The notes under the pieces are model-generated. The model did no database searches and had not been told where the DNA came from. It saw only the letters and a list, made by a program, of their open reading frames with translations. From a virus: 64,000 nt of DNA. The DNA lies in IMG/VR virus record IMGVR_UViG_3300005095_000173, positions 1 to 64,000 of that record. One strand, 5' to 3'. A program made the position numbers and the translations under genes. Positions 14,457-23,229 of this stretch are shown piece by piece. Numbering within the stretch: position 1 is the stretch's first letter; every line of letters starts with the position of its first letter.

Positions 14457-14564
14457 CAGTACATGAGTTTTTATTCTCATGTACTGATGTGGGGATTTTA
14501 TTCCCCAAAATTACTCGCGATTGTGGTGGTATAAAACTACCACACAAATTTAAACCTGGAGGTT
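14457..14564 (+). other. Series of hairpins before 14571
   Basis: Three perfect inverted repeats follow one another: CAGTACATGAG/CTCATGTACTG (14457-14486), TGGGGA/TCCCCA (14490-14507) and TGTGGT/ACCACA (14522-14544). A fourth, AAACC-TGGA-GGTTT, contains the GGAGG ribosome site of the next gene and could limit its translation. Confidence 0.65.
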
Positions 14565-14570
14565 TGTAAA

Positions 14571-14924
14571 ATGTTTGTCAACGCTCAGAAAGCACAGAAG
14601 ATTTTCCGCCTTTCTCCCCTCGCTGTTACAAAAGATGGTAATACTACCTATATTGAGGGGAATGAATTTGAATACAAAATTATTCACAAAGATGATTCTT
14701 TCCAGATTTTCGCCCGCGAACTGGAGGGCGAAAATAAGAAGTGGAATCAATTATTTGTTGGTATCCGTGAATATGAGGATACCAACGGCGATGTTTATCG
14801 TCTTTCTAATCCGTATTTTATGTTTGACACCGAAAAGTTGAACTACGTTATTTCCATCAGAAAACAGCGGATGGAAGGGCTGGACTGGAAAACTGTACAT
14901 TATTACAACTTTGAGATTAAATAA
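14571..14924 (+). CDS. Hypothetical protein with hairpin-rich coding sequence
   Basis: 117 residues, beta-rich, no family recognised. The coding DNA carries two perfect 10-bp hairpins, ATTTTCGCCC/GGGCGAAAAT (14706-14735) and GTTGGTATCC/GGATACCAAC (14757-14786), plus a 7-bp one (14852-14876). Their density is far above what protein coding requires. Confidence 0.7.
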   Translation: MFVNAQKAQKIFRLSPLAVTKDGNTTYIEGNEFEYKIIHKDDSFQIFARELEGENKKWNQLFVGIREYEDTNGDVYRLSNPYFMFDTEKLNYVISIRKQRMEGLDWKTVHYYNFEIK

Positions 14925-14940
14925 AGTTTGAGTGAATCAC

Positions 14941-14974
14941 CTGCCCACTACTAAATAATAAAAGTAGTGGGCAG
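14941..14974 (+). repeat. 12-bp perfect hairpin
   Basis: CTGCCCACTACT/AGTAGTGGGCAG with a 10-nt loop, nested inside TTTGAG/CTCAAA. No T-run follows, so it is an mRNA 3'-end or processing structure rather than a terminator. Confidence 0.75.
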
Positions 14975-15007
14975 ATATTTGCTCAAAGTATTATAGCCTC
15001 ATTAAAT

Positions 15008-15053
15008 AAAGAGAGTAGCGATTATACTAAAAGTTAGTCGCTGCTCTCTTTTT
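15008..15053 (+). terminator. Rho-independent terminator
   Basis: AAAGAGAG plus AGCGA pair with TCGCT plus CTCTCTTT across one mismatch, followed by a T-run. It precedes the methyltransferase gene. Confidence 0.75.
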
Positions 15054-15082
15054 ATTTTAATCTAATTTCTTGGAGGAAGAAA

Positions 15083-15913
15083 ATGTTTGAAGTAACCGAA
15101 AGAGGTGAAGTTGAATTTAGTATTAGTGCTGTTGAATTACTTGAAACAGCAGGAAAAATACGCAATAATTATTCTGCTAAAGCATTAGTTGATTTAGCAT
15201 TAAATAGTGGGTGTATTTATGCTGAAGACTTGGTAAAATATTATACTGATTCTAACAACCTTGAGCGGGATGTTATTTACAATAGGGTATTTTCACCTGA
15301 ACGTTTTAGCGTTCAGGAATTTGATAAAAGCCATAATTACAATGGAGGATATGAATTTATTCCGCTGGGAATTTATCATTTTATGAACAATTATAAAGTA
15401 ATTAAAAGAGAACTTGGTATTATCCCTGAAAAAATGTCTTTTATTGATGTAGGTTGCGGAACTGGTAATATTTTGTTTGCGGCCAAGTATTTATTAGGAT
15501 TTGAACAGGTAGCAGGAATTGAATTGTCTGAAAGATTATTATATATTGCTGATCGTATTTTAAGTTGTCTTGATGTTCCACATTATAGAGTGTATGGTAA
15601 TGAATTACTGAAATATAATGACCACATTACGATGAAAAGAGCGAATGCAATTAGTTTTGATTATTCTGGATTCAATATTATTAATATGTATCACCCATTA
15701 GAGTTTGACTATGAAATGATAAAATTATACAAACAAGTATTAGAAACAATGGATGTCGGTAGTATTATGGTTGATCATTATCGTTTTGATATTATTGAAA
15801 ACATTACTGAGATTAAGTTTATTTATAACCATGCCCCCGTCGGATCTACTGGCGGGTTTGTCAAAAAGATTAATGAGAAAACTTTTGAATTATACTACTT
15901 TGATCATTTTTAA
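15083..15913 (+). CDS. Class I SAM-dependent methyltransferase
   Basis: A 276-residue protein with an unassigned N-terminal domain (residues 1-100) and a Rossmann methyltransferase core: motif I FIDVGCGTGNILFAA (about 120-134), acidic loop GIELSERL for AdoMet ribose, and an INMYHPLEF segment in place of the usual NPPY. No NPPY implies a substrate other than exocyclic DNA amines. A small molecule, protein or RNA target is possible; an RNA end methyltransferase working with the Pnkp-like enzyme at 26727 is an idea without direct evidence. Confidence 0.82.
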   Translation: MFEVTERGEVEFSISAVELLETAGKIRNNYSAKALVDLALNSGCIYAEDLVKYYTDSNNLERDVIYNRVFSPERFSVQEFDKSHNYNGGYEFIPLGIYHFMNNYKVIKRELGIIPEKMSFIDVGCGTGNILFAAKYLLGFEQVAGIELSERLLYIADRILSCLDVPHYRVYGNELLKYNDHITMKRANAISFDYSGFNIINMYHPLEFDYEMIKLYKQVLETMDVGSIMVDHYRFDIIENITEIKFIYNHAPVGSTGGFVKKINEKTFELYYFDHF

Positions 15914-15934
15914 AATATTCTTGAGGTAGGAATA

Positions 15935-16201
15935 ATGTACAAAAATATAAAGCACCATGGTAATGATATTCATATTAACGAACATGAAGATTATACGCAT
16001 ATTGTAATGTCTATTAGTGATACAATTTATGATTGGCTTATTATTAGAGATGAAGTTACAAGAAATATTAAAGTAAATTACTATGAGGGAATGAGTAACC
16101 CCCCAATTAAAACTTATGAATTTAGTAATTATTCTTCAGCGTATAACTATGTTATTGAAATGGCAAAAGAGATTATTGAAAATTCCACGAAGGAGAAATA
16201 A
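15935..16201 (+). CDS. Hypothetical small protein
   Basis: 88 residues with several histidines in the N-terminal half and a C-terminal helix. Start after TTGAGGTAGGAATA. Unrecognised. Confidence 0.62.
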   Translation: MYKNIKHHGNDIHINEHEDYTHIVMSISDTIYDWLIIRDEVTRNIKVNYYEGMSNPPIKTYEFSNYSSAYNYVIEMAKEIIENSTKEK

Positions 16202-16202
16202 G

Positions 16203-16499
16203 ATGGAAAAGAAAAACTTTGACGAATTGATGCAAAGTATGGCAGAAGCCGCTAAAATTATCGCAGGGGAAGAAGAACCCTCGCGAGAATTTGAATTTAC
16301 TGATAAAGATTTTTATGATATTCCTGATGAGTATTTTTACAATGAAGAAAACGAGGATATTATCAATGAAGAAAAATTAGAGCGGCGCAAGAATTACGAA
16401 CGCCGCAAGAAAAACAAGAAGAAGAATAACCGTCGAAAACGTAACCAACAGAAACGGCGGATTAACTTCTACGAAGAAGGCGTAGAAGATGATTTTTAA
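16203..16499 (+). CDS. Acidic-to-basic low-complexity protein
   Basis: 98 residues from the ATG at 16203, which follows AAGGAGAAATAAG. An acidic central part precedes a Lys/Arg-rich region (ERRKNYERRKKNKKKNNRRK), then an acidic end. It may bind nucleic acids through the basic stretch. Hairpins occur at 16382-16406 (6 bp) and 16466-16488 (8 bp). Confidence 0.65.
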   Translation: MEKKNFDELMQSMAEAAKIIAGEEEPSREFEFTDKDFYDIPDEYFYNEENEDIINEEKLERRKNYERRKKNKKKNNRRKRNQQKRRINFYEEGVEDDF

Positions 16500-16692
16500 A
16501 TATAAAATTACAAACTGGAAGAAAGTTAAAAAGCTGAAAATTATTAAATATTTCATAGACAAATTATCTAATAAATATTTTCTGCTTTATTACATCAATG
16601 GTCATAGTTTATATGTACACACAAATTCAGAATTAATTGCTAAACTTGTAATTAAGTTTCTTGGTTATAACTACAGGGAGGTTGAAGAATGA
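16489..16692 (+). CDS. Hypothetical basic protein
   Basis: 67 residues, Lys- and Tyr-rich, starting at an ATG inside the previous gene's end. No family recognised. It begins a run of overlapping small genes. Confidence 0.58.
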   Translation: MIFKYKITNWKKVKKLKIIKYFIDKLSNKYFLLYYINGHSLYVHTNSELIAKLVIKFLGYNYREVEE

Positions 16693-16946
16693 CTATATAT
16701 TTAGTTATTCTCATTATGATAATTTATATTGGGGGAGCAATGGAAATGAATTATCTTCTTTATTATAAGATTAAATGTGATCAGGATTATGTTGGGGAAT
16801 TTGAATCCCGTATGATTATTATTTCAGCCATTTTCTGGCCGATTACTTTTATCACTGTCTTTCTTGATATTATATTTTATGGTCTTATCTATATTATTGT
16901 TAAACACATTCTGAAAGGAGTAGAAAATGGACGACAAAATTCTTGA
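16689..16946 (+). CDS. Two-pass membrane protein
   Basis: 85 residues with hydrophobic helices at about 3-25 and 45-75. ATG overlaps the previous stop. Similar in layout to the protein at 17645, so the block 16689-17830 alternates two small membrane families. Confidence 0.65.
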   Translation: MTIYLVILIMIIYIGGAMEMNYLLYYKIKCDQDYVGEFESRMIIISAIFWPITFITVFLDIIFYGLIYIIVKHILKGVENGRQNS

Positions 16947-17289
16947 ACTGTTACTTGAGATTGAGAAAGCAGCGGAAAATCTTGCGCCACAGGCGTGGGA
17001 ATTATTGGTTAAAAAACAGCAACTTTCTGGTATTATTGAATTGATCATGTTTGTTATTATTGCTTCTTTTGTTATTTATATTGCGTATCGGCTGAATAAA
17101 TTTGCAGACAATTATGAATGTGAAGGTTATGCCTGCGTAAATGATATTAAGTATTTGTCAAAGGCAGTTGTATTTATTATTCTTCTGTTTGGCTCTATTA
17201 TTTCCTGGGGAGTTGTTGAAAATATTATTATCAAAATTGTATTGCCGAAATACGCGGCAATTCAACAATTAATTTCTTGGATGAAATAG
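16927..17289 (+). CDS. Membrane protein, paralogue of 17301-17648
   Basis: 120 residues: an amphipathic N-terminal helix with an LAPQAW motif, a transmembrane helix (about 38-60), a short acidic loop and a second transmembrane helix (about 80-100), ending in an aromatic W-M/I-K. The same plan and the MAPEAW variant are seen in the next gene. A perfect 7-bp hairpin lies at 17241-17261. Confidence 0.7.
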   Translation: MDDKILELLLEIEKAAENLAPQAWELLVKKQQLSGIIELIMFVIIASFVIYIAYRLNKFADNYECEGYACVNDIKYLSKAVVFIILLFGSIISWGVVENIIIKIVLPKYAAIQQLISWMK

Positions 17290-17300
17290 GAGAGTTGAAA

Positions 17301-17648
17301 ATGGAAGAGAAAATTCTGGATCTTTTGAACGCACTTCAGAACGCCATCGTGAAAATGGCGCCTGAAGCATGGAGTATTATGATCAAACAACAAATTACAA
17401 AAGGCGCAGTTAGTGTTTTTATTGGAATTATTGTTATTATTTTTATTACTATTGGTGGGAATCATATTATTGACTTTGGAAATAAGTATTATGCAGACGA
17501 GGAAGAAAAAGCCTCCAACAAATTGATTATTCGCATACTTCAACTTGTGTTGGTTTTTATCGTTCTTCTTTGTATCAAAGATGATATTATCCGAATTATC
17601 AATCCCGCGTATTATGCAATGTTAGATATTGTGGAATGGATTAAATGA
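17301..17648 (+). CDS. Membrane protein, paralogue of 16927-17289
   Basis: 115 residues from the ATG at 17301 after GGAGAGTTGAAA. Two transmembrane helices, MAPEAW near residue 20 and a VEWIK end match the upstream gene, indicating tandem duplication. Small two-pass pairs can be holin-like, but the accessory-operon context argues for envelope or superinfection functions. Confidence 0.7.
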   Translation: MEEKILDLLNALQNAIVKMAPEAWSIMIKQQITKGAVSVFIGIIVIIFITIGGNHIIDFGNKYYADEEEKASNKLIIRILQLVLVFIVLLCIKDDIIRIINPAYYAMLDIVEWIK

Positions 17649-17830
17649 CCCATAACATCGCGGCTTACATTGTTGGATTAATTCTTAGTACTGTTTATAT
17701 TAACCAAGTTTTCAATGATTATAGCATGAAAGTCAAGATATTATTGTATATACTTTGGCCACTTGTATTAGTCTCTCTTGTTATTTGGGGATTCTTTTAT
17801 CTAATATATGAATTAATTGTAAACTACTAA
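17645..17830 (+). CDS. Small two-pass membrane protein
   Basis: 61 residues with two hydrophobic helices. ATGA overlap with the previous gene. Unrecognised. Confidence 0.62.
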   Translation: MTHNIAAYIVGLILSTVYINQVFNDYSMKVKILLYILWPLVLVSLVIWGFFYLIYELIVNY

Positions 17831-17844
17831 AGGAGAAAAGTAAA

Positions 17845-18498
17845 ATGGGTACTATTGCAGTTGTAACACTGCCTAATGGTAATGAATTAATTGAAACTTT
17901 AGACGGATATAAATCTTACTTGGGTAATCTTTTACTTGATTATAAAGACGACCCTTATTGTCTTTACCACGTATTAGAACGTAATGACCCACAATTCCCT
18001 ATTGAATTTGTGGATTATTGGTACAAAATCGAAGACGGGAAAGTCTATATTAAATATCATGGAAATGATTCTTGGCACAAATTAAAACGCATTAAAACTA
18101 AATTTGTTAGACGATGCCCAATTTGTGGCGAAGAAAGATATTATATGTTCTTTAATGGTGACATTTATACTTATATTGGTTGTGAACATCATGTTAGCAG
18201 CAATGTTAAAAAGGACGAGTCCATTTTTATTTATTCTGATGATGAACCACGATTACAAGTTGTAAAAGCAATTAGTGATTCTGATTATTTTTATGCAACA
18301 TGTCCGTACTGCAAAACAGAAAATAAAGTAGCGCGTGATTATGAATGGGAGTTTGAATTAATTAAAACTTGTGAACATTTTAATTCTGTAGAATACTATG
18401 GAGAATATATTAAACATGATAGTGGATATTTCTTTGGCTCTTATATCAAAAATGTTTGGATTACTTTCAAAGAGGTTGAAAAGGAGGAAGAAAAATGA
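17845..18498 (+). CDS. Protein with two cysteine clusters
   Basis: A 217-residue protein. CPIC (about 90-93) and CPYC (about 153-156), each followed by a CEH motif about 30 residues later, give two similar C-x2-C...C-x-H modules, probably an internal duplication binding two zinc ions. AAAGGAGAAAAGTAAA precedes the ATG. It is immediately upstream of, and coupled to, the first amidoligase gene. Function unknown. Confidence 0.72.
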   Translation: MGTIAVVTLPNGNELIETLDGYKSYLGNLLLDYKDDPYCLYHVLERNDPQFPIEFVDYWYKIEDGKVYIKYHGNDSWHKLKRIKTKFVRRCPICGEERYYMFFNGDIYTYIGCEHHVSSNVKKDESIFIYSDDEPRLQVVKAISDSDYFYATCPYCKTENKVARDYEWEFELIKTCEHFNSVEYYGEYIKHDSGYFFGSYIKNVWITFKEVEKEEEK

Positions 18499-19394
18499 AC
18501 GAATTTGTTCACATTGGTACAGACCCTGAATTCTTTGTCATTAGTACTGGAGAATTTGATTATATTCCTGAAGGTTATTCTATCCCGCCCGTTGTTTATC
18601 GCATTGAAAACCAACTTAAACTGAAGCGATTAATTGGTATTCGCCATTACGTGTTTTGGGAAAAGAACGGTTATATTATTCATGAAGATGGTGCAGCGTT
18701 TGAACTTACTACGCCGCCGTTTAATGATATTATTGAGATGAAGAATTCAGTATTAGGAATTTTGGGGGAAGCAGAAAAAGATCTCGGTCTTAAATTCACT
18801 ATTATTCCAGCGGCAAAATTTATGATTCCAGATAAATTCAAGAATAATGAAAGTTTTATTACTGCATGTGAATTCGGATGCAACCCTGATATTGAGGGTT
18901 GCATGCCTGATATTAATCTTACTACTCGTACTATTAGAGCAGATGATATTCCTTATCGATTTGGTGGGGGACATATTACAATTGAGTTTAAGGAAGAACA
19001 CAAAAACCTGTTTGTTAATTATCCTGACATTTTCAGCCAATTCATGGCTATTAATGTGGGTATTCCCATGATTGCATTTACTCGGTTTCCTCACCTTCTT
19101 AAAGAGCGTGCAAAATATTATGGTACTCCGTGCAAGTATCGTGATAATAAACTTCATAAAAACTTATTTGAATACCGAACACCATCTAATGAATGGCTTC
19201 TATTTACAGATGAGCAATTAATGACAATTCAGAAAGGTATTAATACTGCAATTAAAATGTTTACTTCAAGGGATGAAACAGCGAGGAGTTTTCTTTCTCG
19301 CTATCTCCCTGAAGCGAAAGCAATTATTCTTAGCTCTGATGTTCGTGCTGCTAAATTAGTAATGAAAGAACTTACACAATACTTTGTGGAGTAA
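18495..19394 (+). CDS. COOH-NH2 ligase / amidoligase-type enzyme (1)
   Basis: This 299-residue protein resembles phage carboxylate-amine ligases of the glutamine-synthetase fold, known from phiEco32-like phages: the N-terminal IGTDPEFFV strand, GAAFELTTPP with the metal-binding Glu, a FGGGHITIEF segment and a final FEYRTPSNEW motif. It would join a carboxylate to an amine using ATP, making a peptide-like bond. It heads a cluster with another amidoligase, two amidotransferases and an ATP-grasp enzyme. A 10-bp hairpin lies at 18878-18904. Confidence 0.82.
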   Translation: MNEFVHIGTDPEFFVISTGEFDYIPEGYSIPPVVYRIENQLKLKRLIGIRHYVFWEKNGYIIHEDGAAFELTTPPFNDIIEMKNSVLGILGEAEKDLGLKFTIIPAAKFMIPDKFKNNESFITACEFGCNPDIEGCMPDINLTTRTIRADDIPYRFGGGHITIEFKEEHKNLFVNYPDIFSQFMAINVGIPMIAFTRFPHLLKERAKYYGTPCKYRDNKLHKNLFEYRTPSNEWLLFTDEQLMTIQKGINTAIKMFTSRDETARSFLSRYLPEAKAIILSSDVRAAKLVMKELTQYFVE

Positions 19395-19396
19395 AA

Positions 19397-20398
19397 ATGG
19401 CCAACACTTATAAGTTTGGGACGATGGGAATTGAAATTGAATTTACTGATATTCCGCAAAATATTATTATGTGTACGCATGATGCGTCCACAGAATACAT
19501 ATTACAATTTGACGGACGAAGTTCCCAACGTGTTGGTGGTGAATTAGTATCTCCCGTTCTTCAAAATTATTCTCACATGTATGAATGGGTTACTAAAAGC
19601 GTCCGACGATTATTGCAATTGGGGGAAAATATTTATGATGAAAGTGGACGTGCTTCTATCCACTTTCATATTGGTTATCCTGCTACTAATATCAGTCTAT
19701 TGAAAAAGACGCTAAAATGGGCGGTCAAAGTTGACCCCCATCTCATGCGTCTTGGTGGAATGGGAAGCACTCCACGCGGTTATATTAATGATTTTCTTTA
19801 CTATCGTCCTATTATTAGCCCTCCCGTTGTTCAAACTCGCAACGGATACGGAAGAGTATTTATCGTAGATGATATTATGAAAATTAAAACGGAGCGGGGA
19901 TTTTTTACCCGCTATGGCGATAGTTATAATGTAAGTGGACGTTATGTAGCACAACGATATGTTGGTATTAATTTTTATTCAATTATTAGAAAAGGTACAA
20001 TTGAGTTTCGTCACTTTAATAAACTACTAAATGTTCCGCTTATCGGTGCGATAGCGGAATTTCTTTCACGATCTATTATTACTATCATTGATTCATCTGA
20101 AGCGAAAATTGATAAAATTAATTCATTTGAATCAGCATTAGACTTTTCTGGTATTGATAATAAAAAGAAAGATCTTCTTCTGGTATATTATTATAAGTCA
20201 AAATTTAGCATGGAAGAATATTACAAAGTAGCTGGAAAGAATTTATTATGCCACCTGGCAGCACGTGGTAATCTTCCTACTTATTATGAGAACACACGCT
20301 ATTGCCCGCCAGCAATTGACGAAGATTATGTTGATTATCCTTTTATTAGTGATACCCACTCTGGAGAATTTAATATTAATATTGTTTCGCGGAGGTAA
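19397..20398 (+). CDS. Amidoligase-type enzyme (2)
   Basis: A 333-residue protein matching the putative amidoligase family: MGIEIEFTD at the N-terminus (metal-binding Glu residues), ASIHFHIGYP, and GTIEFRHFNK near residue 205. Same fold class as the preceding protein but a different subfamily, so the cluster has two ATP-dependent ligases. The coding DNA has a perfect 11-bp hairpin (19638-19669). Product unknown. Confidence 0.82.
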   Translation: MANTYKFGTMGIEIEFTDIPQNIIMCTHDASTEYILQFDGRSSQRVGGELVSPVLQNYSHMYEWVTKSVRRLLQLGENIYDESGRASIHFHIGYPATNISLLKKTLKWAVKVDPHLMRLGGMGSTPRGYINDFLYYRPIISPPVVQTRNGYGRVFIVDDIMKIKTERGFFTRYGDSYNVSGRYVAQRYVGINFYSIIRKGTIEFRHFNKLLNVPLIGAIAEFLSRSIITIIDSSEAKIDKINSFESALDFSGIDNKKKDLLLVYYYKSKFSMEEYYKVAGKNLLCHLAARGNLPTYYENTRYCPPAIDEDYVDYPFISDTHSGEFNINIVSRR

Positions 20399-20401
20399 TC
20401 T

Positions 20402-21505
20402 ATGTGTCAATTGACGTTGGTAAAAACTGTGAATGCTGATCTTACTAAATTTATTAGCATTAATGCAGCAGTTATTAATCCATTGAAAGCGAAAATGGAT
20501 GAAAAGACTGGCCATGTTGATGGTTATGGTCACTTTATTAATCGCTCCAGTCTGTGGAAAACAGAATTTTCTGGCCATGAAATTAATTTTAGTTCGGTTA
20601 AATTCACAAATGATCCTGCTATTATTCATGTTCGACGTGTTTCTCGTGGTATTATTAGCAAAGAGAATGCGCATCCATTTGAATTTGATTATTTTGTAGC
20701 AGCACATAACGGTACATTATCTGGTGGTTTTCTTGACGTTAAAGAAACCACTACTGATAGTTATCAATTCTTTAAACATGCTAATGATCTAATTAAAGAA
20801 AATCCAGAGCTGTCTGTATTAGAAGCATTCAAGAAGTCTTATGATGAAATTGACGGCGGAAAGTTCGCCTTCTTAGTGTTTGATAAACGTGACAATGTTT
20901 ATTATGTTATTCGCGGAAAGGCCACCTTATTCGTTTCTTATATTAAGAGTAAAAATGACAAAACAGTTGGTATTATTGTTAATACAGAACGTGATAGTTT
21001 ATTGATGAATCTTTATCTTATTCGGGCACATTACGGGTATGCTTATACAGAGCCAGAATTATTGAGTGATAATACTATTTATAAACTTAATGAAGAGGAA
21101 ATTAAACTGGAAAAGGTACCTGGGATTGAAATTAAACAAAAAACTGTTACTTATCATACTGTAACACAAGCCACTACTACTGTTTACGATAACACAACGA
21201 CTTATGAATACAAATCTGGAAAACTCAAGCGCGACGCATTGCAGATTTTCTTTAATACGAAGGTAGTAGGTTATCAGTTGACCGCAAGAGACGCTTATGC
21301 CGCATATTTGTATGCTATTATTAATGGATACGAAGACCCAATTAAACTTCTTCCAGAATTAGAAGCAAAGATTGCTAATAAAACATATGATCCTATTATT
21401 CCGTATGCACTGCAATTCTTTATGGAAGACTTTGAACGCGAACCTGGTTATAAAGAGTTTATTGATAATATTACTATCAAACCGAAAGGAGGAAAAGAAA
21501 AATGA
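20402..21505 (+). CDS. Class II glutamine amidotransferase domain protein
   Basis: A 367-residue Ntn-hydrolase. Cys2 directly after the initiator Met is the expected nucleophile; VRRVSRG and AAHNGTLSG match the conserved Arg and Asn-Gly of class II amidotransferases. The amidotransferase part spans about residues 1-220; the rest is a helical extension without a recognised partner synthase domain. It could supply ammonia to, or hydrolyse amides made by, the adjacent ligases. Confidence 0.85.
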   Translation: MCQLTLVKTVNADLTKFISINAAVINPLKAKMDEKTGHVDGYGHFINRSSLWKTEFSGHEINFSSVKFTNDPAIIHVRRVSRGIISKENAHPFEFDYFVAAHNGTLSGGFLDVKETTTDSYQFFKHANDLIKENPELSVLEAFKKSYDEIDGGKFAFLVFDKRDNVYYVIRGKATLFVSYIKSKNDKTVGIIVNTERDSLLMNLYLIRAHYGYAYTEPELLSDNTIYKLNEEEIKLEKVPGIEIKQKTVTYHTVTQATTTVYDNTTTYEYKSGKLKRDALQIFFNTKVVGYQLTARDAYAAYLYAIINGYEDPIKLLPELEAKIANKTYDPIIPYALQFFMEDFEREPGYKEFIDNITIKPKGGKEK

Positions 21506-22272
21506 TCTATTACATTACTACGCTTCCGAAGTACTTCCCTGTTTCGGATATTATCCGAAACGCATTAGTAGAAAAGACTGGAAAACGAATTCTTATTTCT
21601 CGTAATCCAAAAGCGATTAGTCGATTCGGTAAGATTATCTTGAATGTTGGAACCACTTATCCTTTCGTTAAAGATCTAGCCATTAATTCTAAAGTAATTA
21701 ATCTTCCCATTACCTGCGCTATTAGTGGGGATAAAAATCGTACTTATCGCATGTTCAAAGATTATGTTAATGCTATTGAAATTAAGTATGGGTTTCCGAC
21801 TAATTACCCAGTAGTAAAACGCGAAGACATTAATTCTTTTCATGGTAAGGGAATTAAACTTTGCAATTCCTCAGAAGACTTTGGGGAATTTCCTGGGTAC
21901 TATTCTGATTTCATTAATTTTAATGCGGAGTACCGCGTATTTATCGCTGTATATAACGGAGAATTAAAACTTCAACGTGTATTTAGGAAAGATTTAAAGC
22001 CTGAGTTTGAAGGGCAATTTGTTCCTAAAAATGCAGAACATTGCAAATATTATCACATCTCTAAACCTAAAATTAGCGCTCTTCCTGATTTCGTTGACGG
22101 TATTATTCAAGCAATGGTGAATAAAGGTATTTATAATTTCTATTTCGGTTTAGATGTAGGTCGTGTAGAAAGAGAATTAATTCTCATCGAAACTAACTCA
22201 GCTCCAGGAATGAATAGTATTAGTATTGACGCGTTTACTAATTTGTTGATCGAGGAGGTTCTCTATGGGTAA
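21502..22272 (+). CDS. ATP-grasp ligase
   Basis: A 256-residue ATP-grasp protein. The central region has a FNAEYRVFIAV strand, and the C-terminus has LILIETNSAPGMNS, the E-x-N metal site of ATP-grasp enzymes. The N-terminal pre-ATP-grasp part is short. It would form an amide or peptide bond through an acyl phosphate. Coupled by ATGA to the amidotransferase gene; a 9-bp hairpin with a 3-nt loop lies at 21541-21561. Confidence 0.85.
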   Translation: MIYYITTLPKYFPVSDIIRNALVEKTGKRILISRNPKAISRFGKIILNVGTTYPFVKDLAINSKVINLPITCAISGDKNRTYRMFKDYVNAIEIKYGFPTNYPVVKREDINSFHGKGIKLCNSSEDFGEFPGYYSDFINFNAEYRVFIAVYNGELKLQRVFRKDLKPEFEGQFVPKNAEHCKYYHISKPKISALPDFVDGIIQAMVNKGIYNFYFGLDVGRVERELILIETNSAPGMNSISIDAFTNLLIEEVLYG

Positions 22273-22858
22273 AAAGAATAATACTGTAACTACATATGAT
22301 TACAAAAAAGACATTATTAAATATACAAAAGAATTTATTGATTATCTATTTGACGGGGTTAATGCAGACAAATTTAGCATTATGCACCCGACTAATGTTG
22401 TTTATAAAACATTCAATGTTATTAGTCGAGGTCGTTACGAAATTCGCATTAAACGCGAAGACGGCACTGTTAGTAGTTATACTTATAGCGCTGGTTATTT
22501 CTTTGTGGCACAATTATTTGTTCATGCATTTGCATTATCTATCGCTTCATTTGATGGGCTGGATTTTGTTAACGTTGAGCCTAATAAAAGCATTGGGCTT
22601 GCAAAAACTATTTTCAAATTAGCTGGTGGTACTTCCCCTGACGATGTTATTATTTCCGCAGTTATGAAGTATTTGGATCATAAGATTACAGAAGTAAATA
22701 AATTAGACTCGGAGGATACTAAGAAATTAGGAATTGAAATTCTTCAGCGAATTGACTTCCCTGTTCCAATTATGGAATTATACGGATACGCATTATTTGG
22801 TTGTGACAAATATCTTATTAATTGCAGTTATTTCATCCCCGAACAAGGAGGTAACTAA
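22265..22858 (+). CDS. Hypothetical protein in the amidoligase cluster
   Basis: 197 residues, no family recognised; helical C-terminal half. GGAGGTTCTCT precedes the ATG, which overlaps the ATP-grasp gene by eight bases, so the two are translationally coupled. It may be a subunit or substrate carrier for the ligases. Confidence 0.7.
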   Translation: MGKKNNTVTTYDYKKDIIKYTKEFIDYLFDGVNADKFSIMHPTNVVYKTFNVISRGRYEIRIKREDGTVSSYTYSAGYFFVAQLFVHAFALSIASFDGLDFVNVEPNKSIGLAKTIFKLAGGTSPDDVIISAVMKYLDHKITEVNKLDSEDTKKLGIEILQRIDFPVPIMELYGYALFGCDKYLINCSYFIPEQGGN

Positions 22859-22860
22859 TA

Positions 22861-23229
22861 ATGTTGTACTGCAAAAATTGTGACGTCCCCGTAAAAGCAA
22901 AGCTTATCATTGATGTCCACGATGTTGGGTTTTATCAGATTCGCAATTATAATCGTGCAGGAATTACTGTTTCTCCACGCCGTGCTTTTCAGGCGTGGTC
23001 TAATGGTAATTATAAAATTGAAATTGATGTTGACCAGCATCGTGGGCACAAATTAATTACTACTTGTTATGAATGCGGTCGCCATATTAATGTAACTATT
23101 ACTTCCGACAATGTTGTTATTCCAGTTGGTGGTAAGATTATCCCGTCGAGTGGAGTATTTGTGTGTGAACGGTGCTTTAATAAATACTATGAAGGTATTA
23201 ATTATGAGGATGAAGAAGATGAATTATAA
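22861..23229 (+). CDS. Protein with three CxxC zinc motifs
   Basis: 122 residues: CKNC (about 4-7), CYEC (about 71-74) and CERC (about 102-105), able to bind one or two zinc ions, and an acidic tail. Related in style to the small zinc-ribbon proteins elsewhere. A 7-bp hairpin lies at 22975-22998. Confidence 0.7.
   Translation: MLYCKNCDVPVKAKLIIDVHDVGFYQIRNYNRAGITVSPRRAFQAWSNGNYKIEIDVDQHRGHKLITTCYECGRHINVTITSDNVVIPVGGKIIPSSGVFVCERCFNKYYEGINYEDEEDEL

Noticed and set aside
15083-15913. Hen1, the usual partner of Pnkp
   Set aside because: It is a class I methyltransferase, but the zinc-binding E-x2-E-H-x-H pattern of Hen1 is not visible and it is 11 kb from the Pnkp-like gene.
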